Part shown: piece by piece, positions 1 to 5,696 of the stretch
Numbering within the stretch: position 1 is the stretch's first letter
Layout of the letters: every line of letters starts with the position of its first letter
Assembly: GCA_028289095.1 (NCBI GenBank)
Contig: JAQGGY010000080.1
Span: forward strand, 1-16,655
Reading direction: 5' to 3'
Source: Candidatus Saccharimonadota bacterium
GTDB lineage: Bacteria; Patescibacteriota; Saccharimonadia; Saccharimonadales; Saccharimonadaceae
Length of the DNA: 16,655 nucleotides
Translations under genes and position numbers: made by a program
Notes under the pieces: model-generated
The model's input: the letters and a program-made list of their open reading frames with translations, nothing else
Told to the model about the DNA's origin: nothing
Databases searched by the model: none

Positions 1-59
1 ATGATGAATTACAGGATTTTATTCGCCTAAGTTACAATTTAGTAGCTGACAAAGCCTAG
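1..59 (+). CDS. C-terminal tail of an upstream gene, possibly MmcQ/YjbR family (partial)
   Basis: Reading from base 3, a frame open to the window edge gives 18 residues, DELQDFIRLSYNLVADKA, and then TAG at 57-59. The pattern (acidic-Leu, Ile, SY.LV..K near the C-terminus) resembles the last helix of MmcQ/YjbR-type DNA-binding proteins. That is recognition from a short fragment and could be wrong. The gene converges with the minus-strand membrane protein, and the two stop codons overlap (57-59 plus, 56-58 minus), leaving no room for a terminator between them. The fragment is too short for a secure call. Confidence 0.5.
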   Translation, partial: DELQDFIRLSYNLVADKA

Positions 60-682
60 CGGGTCGTACCGTTAAATTCGTCAAGCTGTTGCTTGATGGG
101 TTGCAAGTTTTCGTCTGTTTTGATCAAAAATTCTTTCATAGTTTTACTGTTTGAGGTGTCATAAATTTCTTCCATCAGCAGAGATATCGTTGTCAGTTTA
201 AAGCTCATTTCGCGGGCGTACGTATCATCGAATATAGCGTTTAACCGCGCGTCCTCTAAGTCGGCCGTAATTGGATCGGCTTTTTCTTTGGCGATGACGT
301 TTTTATCAAGTTTTTTCACATCTAGACCGACAGCGGTGAGGGGTTCAGCAATATCACGATTGGCGTTGGACAAGAAAATGATCAGGTTGCTGTTAACGCC
401 GCGCAGCGCACTGCTTTTAATATTTTTTTGCGATTTATCCGCAATTCCCTGCATGGCCTGCATACGGGCGGCCAAGACGACAGTCGAGGTTTTTGGTCCT
501 TTGGAGCTGCTGTTAACGAATAGCATAAAACCTACCACAAGCGCGAGGACCAGTCCGATACCAACCACAACAATAACCAGCGATCGTGTATTGATGCCTG
601 GTTTTTTTGGTGGCGGGGCGATTTGATTTAGATAATCAATCGGTGCTTGGGGCGGTTGCTGAGGGTTATTGTCAGGATACAT
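56..682 (-). CDS. single-pass membrane protein with proline-rich N-terminus, unknown function
   Basis: A 208-residue protein I do not recognise. Residues 1-33 are rich in Pro, Gln and Asn (PQQPPQAP, APPPKKPG). They are followed by one hydrophobic membrane segment at about 35-56, then Ser/Lys, then a mostly helical, charged domain (57-208) without cysteines. Lysines just before the membrane segment suggest the N-terminus is inside and the large domain outside. The start ATG at 682 has no Shine-Dalgarno, but a promoter-like sequence sits immediately upstream (see 693-721). The gene is divergent from dnaG across a 119-bp gap and converges tail-to-tail with the gene ending at 59. It is probably a lineage-specific envelope protein; no enzymatic motif is visible. 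Confidence 0.8.
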   Translation of the reverse strand: MYPDNNPQQPPQAPIDYLNQIAPPPKKPGINTRSLVIVVVGIGLVLALVVGFMLFVNSSSKGPKTSTVVLAARMQAMQGIADKSQKNIKSSALRGVNSNLIIFLSNANRDIAEPLTAVGLDVKKLDKNVIAKEKADPITADLEDARLNAIFDDTYAREMSFKLTTISLLMEEIYDTSNSKTMKEFLIKTDENLQPIKQQLDEFNGTTR

Positions 683-692
683 ATGTAGGTCT

Positions 693-721
693 ATTTAACC
701 ACAATCGGTATAGAGCGGCAA
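693..721 (-). promoter_or_regulatory. putative promoter of the minus-strand membrane protein gene
   Basis: On the minus strand, TTGCCG (plus 716-721), 17 bp, then TTAAAT (plus 693-698). The -10 box ends 10 nt before the ATG at 682, so the predicted leader is only about 3 nt. The match is moderate, but position and spacing are good. The divergent gap 683-801 also holds an imperfect GCGGC/GCCGC inverted repeat (715-719 and 756-760) that overlaps the -35 region. Confidence 0.45.
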
Positions 722-785
722 TGATGCTATCCGTAAAATATAATTGTTGCATTTCGCCGCTTACCAATACTTACAGAGGTAAAGA

Positions 786-794
786 TGATATAAT
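786..794 (+). promoter_or_regulatory. extended -10 promoter of dnaG, leaderless
   Basis: TGaTATAAT: a perfect extended -10 element (TG-N-TATAAT, hexamer 789-794). No good -35 is visible 16-18 bp upstream, as is usual for extended -10 promoters. Seven nucleotides separate the hexamer from the ATG at 802, so transcription should start on or next to the start codon. This supports 802 as the dnaG start rather than in-frame codons further upstream. Confidence 0.75.
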
Positions 795-801
795 ACTAAC
801 T

Positions 802-2559
802 ATGCAAGACGCCAAGGAAGAAGTTCGCGCTCGGCTCAATATTGAGGATGTTGTGGGTGAATACGTCCAGCTGAAACGAGCGGGGCGTAACTTTAAGGGA
901 ATTAGTCCGTTCAGCGGCGAGAAAACGCCGAGTTTTTTCGTGAGCCCTGATAAGCATATTTGGCACGACTTTTCATCGAACAAGGGCGGTGACGTTTTTT
1001 CATTCGTCATGGAAGTCGAAGGGATGGACTTTCGGCAAGCCTTAGAGCACCTGGCGCGTAAAGCGGGCGTTGACCTGACGGTATATGAATCAAAGGGCAG
1101 TCAGGATCTGGCTCGGCGTAAAAAGCGTTTACAGCAGGCGAATGATTGGGCGGCGCAGTATTTCCAGCATAGTTTATTAAAAAACCAACACGCAATCGAG
1201 TACGTTTTCAAGCAACGTGGCCTGTCTAAAAAAATTGTTCAGGATTTTAAAATTGGCTATGCACCGACAAGTGGTACGGCTTTGGTGCAATTTTTAAAGA
1301 AAAAAGGCTTCACGGATTATGAACTGTCAGAGGCTGGCCTGACGAATCGTTTTGGCGGCGATTTGTTTCGCGGTCGCATGACCGTGCCGCTTATGGACGG
1401 CACTGGCCAGGTTATTGGGTTCACGGCCCGTATTTTAGGTGGCGATGACCCGAACGCTCCAAAATATTTGAACACACCGCAAACGCTACTCTACGATAAA
1501 AGTCGACATGTGTTTGGCCTGTCGCAAGCAAAAGAAGCGATACGGACAAAAGATTATGCGGTGATTGTCGAGGGGAACCTAGACGTTGTTAGTAGTCATC
1601 AGGCTAATGTGGCTGAAGTGGTCGCGACGGCTGGCACGGCGATGACGGAATCACATCTAAAGGCCCTAAAACGTTTGACAGGCCATGTGCGGCTGGCATT
1701 CGATGCGGACAAAGCGGGAATTGCCGCGACCGAACGGGCGATACCAATTGCTAGTAGCGTTGGCGTTGAATTGACGATTATTTCATTGCCAGAAGGCGCC
1801 AAAGATCCTGACGAACTTATTCAGCAAGACGTGGCACTATGGCAGACGGCAATTGATACCAGCGTGCCAGCCGTCGACTGGATTTTAACGCAGTACAGCC
1901 AGCGCGAGGATATCACGACAGCGAGTGGTAAACGCAACTTTACGACAGCAGCACTGAATGTCATCAGGCACTTGCAGGACCCAATCGAACAAGAGCATTA
2001 CGAGAAAAAAGTTGCCGAGATGATCGGTTCGTCGATAGAAGCGGTGCAAGCAAAACTTGCCACGGTCACACAGGAAACACCTGAACCAAACCGTCGTCCG
2101 GTCGCGTCGTCGCATACACGCATCGAAAAAGACAATACTGCTTACCAAGACGATTTACTTTCCGTGGCGTTAATTGATGCACCCAGTCAAGAACTTTTCG
2201 CAACAATTGACACGACAGCTTTTGCCACCGAAGAACGGCAAATAGTGGCGAAATATCTAGCTGATCATGCCGGTACTGTCGTCAAATCCACCCCTAAGGA
2301 CTTGCAAAATTGTGACACGTATGTGAAAATACTACTATTGAAAGCCGAGACTCGATATGCTGAGTGGAACGATCAAGATCGTTACTTTGAATCAGCACGA
2401 TTACTCCGCCAAGTTGTAAATGAACACAAGAAACAAAAACAGGGCCAATTAACTAATCAGCTGCGTGAAGCTGAAGCCGCCGGCGATGACGTGCGAGCAA
2501 CAGAATTACGCACGCAACTGAATACACTTATAAAGGAGATAACACGTGGGCAAAGATGA
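802..2559 (+). CDS. dnaG: DNA primase DnaG with degenerate zinc-ribbon
   Basis: A 585-residue primase that makes RNA primers for replication together with the replicative helicase. The N-terminal CHC2-type ribbon is recognisable at 1-90 (EKTPSF 40-45, NKGGD 60-64), but the usual metal ligands are all replaced: CPFH is S35-P-F-S38 and CFGC is D56-F-S-S59. The catalytic core follows: the GFTARIL and PKYLNTPQT segments, then the Toprim motifs VEGNLDV with E257 and the DAD pair D301/D303. The C-terminal third is charged, helical and divergent, and should be the helicase-interacting region. Length is normal for DnaG. The start at 802 is chosen because the family's N-terminus begins there and an extended -10 lies 7 nt upstream. 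The reading frame is open further upstream, but that part has no primase character. The gene overlaps the downstream sigma factor by 14 nt. Confidence 0.96.
   Translation: MQDAKEEVRARLNIEDVVGEYVQLKRAGRNFKGISPFSGEKTPSFFVSPDKHIWHDFSSNKGGDVFSFVMEVEGMDFRQALEHLARKAGVDLTVYESKGSQDLARRKKRLQQANDWAAQYFQHSLLKNQHAIEYVFKQRGLSKKIVQDFKIGYAPTSGTALVQFLKKKGFTDYELSEAGLTNRFGGDLFRGRMTVPLMDGTGQVIGFTARILGGDDPNAPKYLNTPQTLLYDKSRHVFGLSQAKEAIRTKDYAVIVEGNLDVVSSHQANVAEVVATAGTAMTESHLKALKRLTGHVRLAFDADKAGIAATERAIPIASSVGVELTIISLPEGAKDPDELIQQDVALWQTAIDTSVPAVDWILTQYSQREDITTASGKRNFTTAALNVIRHLQDPIEQEHYEKKVAEMIGSSIEAVQAKLATVTQETPEPNRRPVASSHTRIEKDNTAYQDDLLSVALIDAPSQELFATIDTTAFATEERQIVAKYLADHAGTVVKSTPKDLQNCDTYVKILLLKAETRYAEWNDQDRYFESARLLRQVVNEHKKQKQGQLTNQLREAEAAGDDVRATELRTQLNTLIKEITRGQR
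2533..2548 (+). promoter_or_regulatory. Shine-Dalgarno that sets the GTG start of rpoD
   Basis: AAGGAG at 2533-2538 lies 7 nt before the GTG at 2546. It sits inside the end of dnaG, which fits translation from a shared dnaG-rpoD transcript. It favours GTG 2546 over the in-frame ATG at 2561. Confidence 0.8.
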
Positions 2560-3541
2560 TATGGTTTTACCAGTAGAAGACGCTGTGATAATTGATGGCA
2601 GCGGCGGTCCGCTAAGTGATATTGATGGACCAGCAATCGACGAATTGTTGGATGAAGAAGAGGATAGTGAAGAAACGATTAACCAGGGACAATATTTTGA
2701 TGATGTTTCTGATGACAGCGTCCGTTTGTATCTGCGCGAAATTGGTAAAATTCCACTACTAAACGCCGAAGAAGAACTCGCGTTAGCGCAGCGCGTTGTT
2801 GCTGGCGAGAAAAAAGCCAAAGACAAGATGGCAGAAGCAAATATGCGTTTGGTTGTTTCGATTGCAAAACGTTATAGTGGCCGTGGTCTTGATTTTTTGG
2901 ACCTTATCCAAGAGGGTAACACCGGACTATTACGTGCTGTTGAAAAATTCGATCCAGACAAAGGCTTTAAGTTCTCAACCTACGCAACATGGTGGATTCG
3001 TCAGGCGATTACTCGTGCGATTGCTGATCAGGCGCGTACGATCCGTATTCCAGTGCACATGGTTGAAACGATCAACAAGTTGCTCCGCACCCAGCGTCGC
3101 ATGACGCAGGAATTAAACCGCGAGCCAACCATTGAAGAGCTTGGTAAAGAGCTTGAAATGGAACCTGAAAAAGTCGAATACGTCATCAAGATCAAGCAAG
3201 ATATTACTAGCCTTGATGCTGGTGTCGGCCGTGATGGTGAAGACGAAGATTCTGTCCTTGGTGATTTCATCGAAGACGAAGACGGCGCAACGCCAGAGGA
3301 ATCAGCTGCAAACCAACTGTTAAAAGAGCAGGTGCAAGCTGTGCTTTCTACACTTTCAGACCGTGAACAAAAAATCGTTAAAATGCGATTTGGCCTGGAA
3401 AATGGTAAAAGTCACACGCTCGAAGAAGTCGGCCAAGAATTTGCCGTTACTCGCGAGCGTATTCGCCAGATTGAAGCTAAGGCGCTCGCCAAGCTTCGCA
3501 AGCACAAAGATGCGAAAAAGCTACACGAATACCTAAGCTAG
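2546..3541 (+). CDS. rpoD: primary sigma factor RpoD/SigA (sigma-70)
   Basis: A 331-residue group-1-type sigma factor that directs RNA polymerase to housekeeping promoters. After an acidic N-terminus of about 55 residues (a run of Asp/Glu around 32-42, in place of a full region 1.1) come region 1.2 (SVRLYLREIG), region 2 (NMRLVVSIAKRY, GLDFLDLIQEGN, FSTYATWWIRQAI, RTIRIPVHM), region 3 and region 4, with the helix-turn-helix TLEEVGQEFAVTRERIRQIEAK. The sequence is very close to canonical SigA in regions 2.3-2.4 and 4.2, which agrees with the E. coli-like TTGACA/TATAAT boxes seen throughout the window. It is translationally coupled to dnaG by a 14-nt overlap, preserving the dnaG-rpoD order of the macromolecular synthesis operon without rpsU nearby. 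The GTG start is supported by a good Shine-Dalgarno. Confidence 0.97.
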   Translation: MGKDDMVLPVEDAVIIDGSGGPLSDIDGPAIDELLDEEEDSEETINQGQYFDDVSDDSVRLYLREIGKIPLLNAEEELALAQRVVAGEKKAKDKMAEANMRLVVSIAKRYSGRGLDFLDLIQEGNTGLLRAVEKFDPDKGFKFSTYATWWIRQAITRAIADQARTIRIPVHMVETINKLLRTQRRMTQELNREPTIEELGKELEMEPEKVEYVIKIKQDITSLDAGVGRDGEDEDSVLGDFIEDEDGATPEESAANQLLKEQVQAVLSTLSDREQKIVKMRFGLENGKSHTLEEVGQEFAVTRERIRQIEAKALAKLRKHKDAKKLHEYLS

Positions 3542-3559
3542 CGCCTGCGTGTAGTATCT

Positions 3560-3590
3560 TACCCGATCAAAATGGTCGGGTATTTACATT
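3560..3590 (+). terminator. intrinsic terminator after rpoD
   Basis: The stem TACCCGA (3560-3566) pairs with TCGGGTA (3576-3582). Two more inner pairs (one G-U) leave an AAAAT loop. It lies 19 nt past the rpoD stop. The T-rich tail (TTTACATTATT) is weak, so termination may be incomplete. Confidence 0.65.
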
Positions 3591-3612
3591 ATTATGTTTT
3601 TATGACAATATA

Positions 3613-3618
3613 TATAAA
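3613..3618 (+). promoter_or_regulatory. -10 box for the lipid kinase gene, leaderless
   Basis: TATAAA in an AT-rich stretch (3606-3620), 5 nt before the ATG at 3624. There is no Shine-Dalgarno and no clear -35. The AT-richness makes the exact hexamer ambiguous. Confidence 0.45.
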
Positions 3619-3623
3619 ATATC

Positions 3624-4571
3624 ATGAATACAAACAAATCCGAACGTCTAGTCGTCATTCATAATACAAAAAGCTCTCGTGCTGCTAATGTTGAGCGTGG
3701 CGTGTTCGACCGTTTGGCAGATGGCGGGATGCGTCCAACTCGCTTTTTGACACCGTCTCCACATGCAGCGGACAATATTGATGCTATCGCTCATTTTGTT
3801 CAGTCAGGTGATACGGTATTGTCTGCGGCGGGCGACGGGACAGCGAATGCAGTGATAAATGGACTACTGGAATCAAATCATGAAGGCGTGACGGCTGGGT
3901 TTTTGGGGTACGGTAACTTTAATGATGTCCCGCGAACGATGAATCATGGTGATGCGCGTCGTGACCCGCTCACTCTACTAAGTTCACGTAAAACAGTTGA
4001 ACTTAATCCATTGTCGGTGACAAAAAATGGAGAACATTGGCGCTATGCGGCATTGTACGCGACACTCGGCTGGACGGCCGTCGCTGCAGCTGAATTTGAT
4101 AGCCCAAAGGTGCGCGAGAAATTGCAGCACGGTGGTGCTAATATCGTCAGCAGCTTAGCAAGACTAGGCATCCGATATTTTCAAACGCGTCACATAAGTG
4201 ATTTACCTTTATTTTACCGAGACAACGGCGAATTGTACGAGGGGCTGACCGACGTGTTGGCGGTCAATGGCCCGATTATGGCAAAGATCATACGATCAGG
4301 CCAAGATAAATATAAAGGCCCAGATTTTCTACTCCGTGATTTAGACGTTTCAGGGTTATTTAAAAACAGTGGCTTTTTGGCAGCTAGCGCAATTGGCCGA
4401 ATGCCAGGTGTGGTGACCCAATCTGATGAACTTAAATTTACACAACCATCCTCGGTTCCTATTCAGGTAGACGGTGAGTTTAGCATGCTGAATAACGTTA
4501 GTACACTTCGCATTGAAAAGTCAGACGAACATCCCACGCTACAGATAATTGACGGTCGTCGCGACAAATAG
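3624..4571 (+). CDS. diacylglycerol/sphingosine kinase-family lipid kinase (DagK/YegS-like)
   Basis: A 315-residue cytosolic protein with the DAGK catalytic fold. The phosphate-binding motif AGDGT is at 69-73, followed by the NAVINGLL helix. A GYGNFNDVPR segment near 94 takes the place of the family's GTGNDFAR. The C-terminal VDGE motif is at 282-285, in the usual QxDGE position of bacterial members. It should phosphorylate a lipid alcohol such as diacylglycerol or a related membrane lipid from ATP; the substrate cannot be read from sequence. It is a single gene between the rpoD terminator and a bidirectional terminator. Length is typical for the family (about 300). An organism with little lipid biosynthesis might use such an enzyme to recycle host-derived lipids, but that is speculation. 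Confidence 0.88.
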   Translation: MNTNKSERLVVIHNTKSSRAANVERGVFDRLADGGMRPTRFLTPSPHAADNIDAIAHFVQSGDTVLSAAGDGTANAVINGLLESNHEGVTAGFLGYGNFNDVPRTMNHGDARRDPLTLLSSRKTVELNPLSVTKNGEHWRYAALYATLGWTAVAAAEFDSPKVREKLQHGGANIVSSLARLGIRYFQTRHISDLPLFYRDNGELYEGLTDVLAVNGPIMAKIIRSGQDKYKGPDFLLRDLDVSGLFKNSGFLAASAIGRMPGVVTQSDELKFTQPSSVPIQVDGEFSMLNNVSTLRIEKSDEHPTLQIIDGRRDK

Positions 4572-4581
4572 TCTTCATTTT

Positions 4582-4609
4582 AAAATAGCGCCGTCGAGCG
4601 CTATTTTTT
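4582..4609. terminator. bidirectional intrinsic terminator between convergent genes
   Basis: A perfect 10-bp stem AAAATAGCGC (4582-4591) / GCGCTATTTT (4598-4607) with a 6-nt loop. T6 follows on the plus strand, and TTTT lies in the distal arm read from the minus strand. It serves the lipid kinase (stop 4571) and the minus-strand kinase, whose TAA (4608-4610) abuts the stem. Confidence 0.9.
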
Positions 4610-5183
4610 AGGAATAGAACTTTATATGGTCAAGTTCGGTATCGATCTGTTCGTGGAAATGATCCAGGTTGCCGTTATTGATGATGTAATGGTCCGCGAT
4701 CGCGATCGGACCACCCTTCTCGAGGTTTTCGATCTCTGACCAATCTCGTTGGTTTGCTTCGGCGTCAGTCAAAGGGCGGATAGGCCGTTTAGTAAGTCGA
4801 TGGTGGCGCAGATGTTTTGGCGCGACGACAGCAACTGCTGTTAATTCGCCAGGGAATTCACGCTTCATGATTTTATACTCAGTCCAGGTGTAAATACCGT
4901 CGGCGATGATACGACGCTGGCCAGCGTTGATCAGATCGCGGATCTGAGTCACGATGCGATTAGCAACAAAATCTTTGCCTTCACGTTCGCGCAGTTGTTC
5001 GCGGAATGGCTGTTCATTTTCTTGAGTGTGTTCCAAGCCTGCCTTCGTCATAGCATCGAGTACGACGCCGCCAAAGTATACTTTTGGATAGCCTTTTGCG
5101 GTCAGATATTCGACTGCTGAGCTTTTACCGCTGCCGGTCAGTCCGACAAAAGCAACAATCTTGATGTTTTCATGTTGAGTCAT
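4608..5183 (-). CDS. P-loop nucleotide kinase, UPF0200 / dephospho-CoA kinase-like
   Basis: A 191-residue soluble protein. Walker A GLTGSGKS is at 14-21, directly after the first strand. The overall pattern (VVLDAMTKAGLEH after the P-loop; IIADGIYTWTEYKIMKREF; then RDWSEIENLEKGGPIAIADHYIINNGNL near the C-terminus, broken here as RDWSEIE and IADHYIINNG) matches nucleotide kinases of the CoaE/UPF0200 group, where the D-G-x-x-x-x-x-E and AD..I.N.G segments recur. It is clearly a phosphotransferase or ATPase of the P-loop kinase class. The acceptor (dephospho-CoA, a nucleotide or other) cannot be fixed. It is alone on the minus strand with its own near-leaderless promoter and a shared terminator. 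Confidence 0.8.
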   Translation of the reverse strand: MTQHENIKIVAFVGLTGSGKSSAVEYLTAKGYPKVYFGGVVLDAMTKAGLEHTQENEQPFREQLREREGKDFVANRIVTQIRDLINAGQRRIIADGIYTWTEYKIMKREFPGELTAVAVVAPKHLRHHRLTKRPIRPLTDAEANQRDWSEIENLEKGGPIAIADHYIINNGNLDHFHEQIDTELDHIKFYS

Positions 5184-5191
5184 TACTTATT

Positions 5192-5200
5192 AGTATAACA
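5192..5200 (-). promoter_or_regulatory. extended -10 promoter of the minus-strand kinase
   Basis: Read on the minus strand: TGtTATACT, an extended -10 ending 8 nt before the ATG at 5183. The predicted leader is 0-2 nt. No strong -35. Confidence 0.65.
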
Positions 5201-5261
5201 GATAACACTGGCTGTTTATGCTTGGTGATAATCAAGATGGAGAGTATGCTATTTTTACTAT

Positions 5262-5276
5262 TGTTATAAACAGGTG
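5262..5276 (+). promoter_or_regulatory. extended -10 and possible Shine-Dalgarno ahead of the whiB-like gene
   Basis: TGtTATAAA at 5262-5270 is a good extended -10. AGGTG (5272-5276) is well placed as a ribosome site for ATG 5283, but it would lie upstream of a start point expected near 5277. Either the mRNA is nearly leaderless, or a different upstream promoter is used and AGGTG is functional. An in-frame GTG at 5274 is the alternative start. Confidence 0.5.
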
Positions 5277-5282
5277 ACTAGT

Positions 5283-5633
5283 ATGGAACGAAAAGTGAAA
5301 TCAGGTGAAAATGAAGTAACGCGTGCCCAAATGTTGGCGCCAAATATGGCTTTTATTGCTATATATGACACGAACGATCGGAAATCTAAAACAGATGAAC
5401 CATGGGAAAACCGAGCGTTATGTCGACAAGTAGGCAATGCTGATGCCTTTTTCCCTGAAAAGGGCGGTTCGGTAAAGGATGCTAAAGCAATATGCGGCCA
5501 ATGTGAGGTGAGGGGGCAGTGCCTTGAGGAGGCAATCGGCCGAAAGGAAAAATTTGGTGTTTGGGGCGGTCTAACTGAAAGGGAGCGCCGTAAACACCAG
5601 GCGGAACGAGAAAATGGAGCTACAGCCGCATAG
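5283..5633 (+). CDS. WhiB-family (Wbl) iron-sulfur transcriptional regulator
   Basis: A 116-residue protein with the full WhiB signature. The four cluster ligands are C47, C71, C74 and C80 (C-x23-C-x2-C-x5-C), the aromatic/acid stretch DAFFPE precedes them, and the turn GVWGGLTERERRK starts at 92. A basic tail (RRKHQAERE) follows, as in Wbl proteins that touch DNA. Known members bind a 4Fe-4S cluster and work with region 4 of the primary sigma factor. The N-terminal 40 residues are variable and lack motifs. The family is classically actinobacterial, so its presence here suggests either a saccharibacterial member of the family or acquisition from an actinobacterial host. ATG 5283 is preferred; GTG 5274 would add three residues. 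It stands as a single gene between the P-loop kinase and polA. Confidence 0.93.
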   Translation: MERKVKSGENEVTRAQMLAPNMAFIAIYDTNDRKSKTDEPWENRALCRQVGNADAFFPEKGGSVKDAKAICGQCEVRGQCLEEAIGRKEKFGVWGGLTERERRKHQAERENGATAA

Positions 5634-5684
5634 TAACCAGACGTAAATTGTTTGGTGAAATGTGTGTTTACCTCTTTTATCCTT

Positions 5685-5690
5685 TATACT
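5685..5690 (+). promoter_or_regulatory. -10 box of polA, leaderless
   Basis: TATACT ends 6 nt before the ATG at 5697, placing the start point at or next to the start codon. There is no Shine-Dalgarno and no convincing -35. This argues against the in-frame upstream GTG/ATG codons, which would lie before the promoter. Confidence 0.6.
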
Positions 5691-5696
5691 AATAGG

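Noticed and set aside
288..626. 112-codon plus-strand ORF
   Set aside because: It is antisense to the membrane protein gene, has no promoter or ribosome site, and reads as a low-complexity shadow.
607..801. In-frame upstream extension of dnaG (65 codons)
   Set aside because: It lies upstream of the extended -10, overlaps the divergent gene, and has no primase similarity; the family N-terminus starts at 802.
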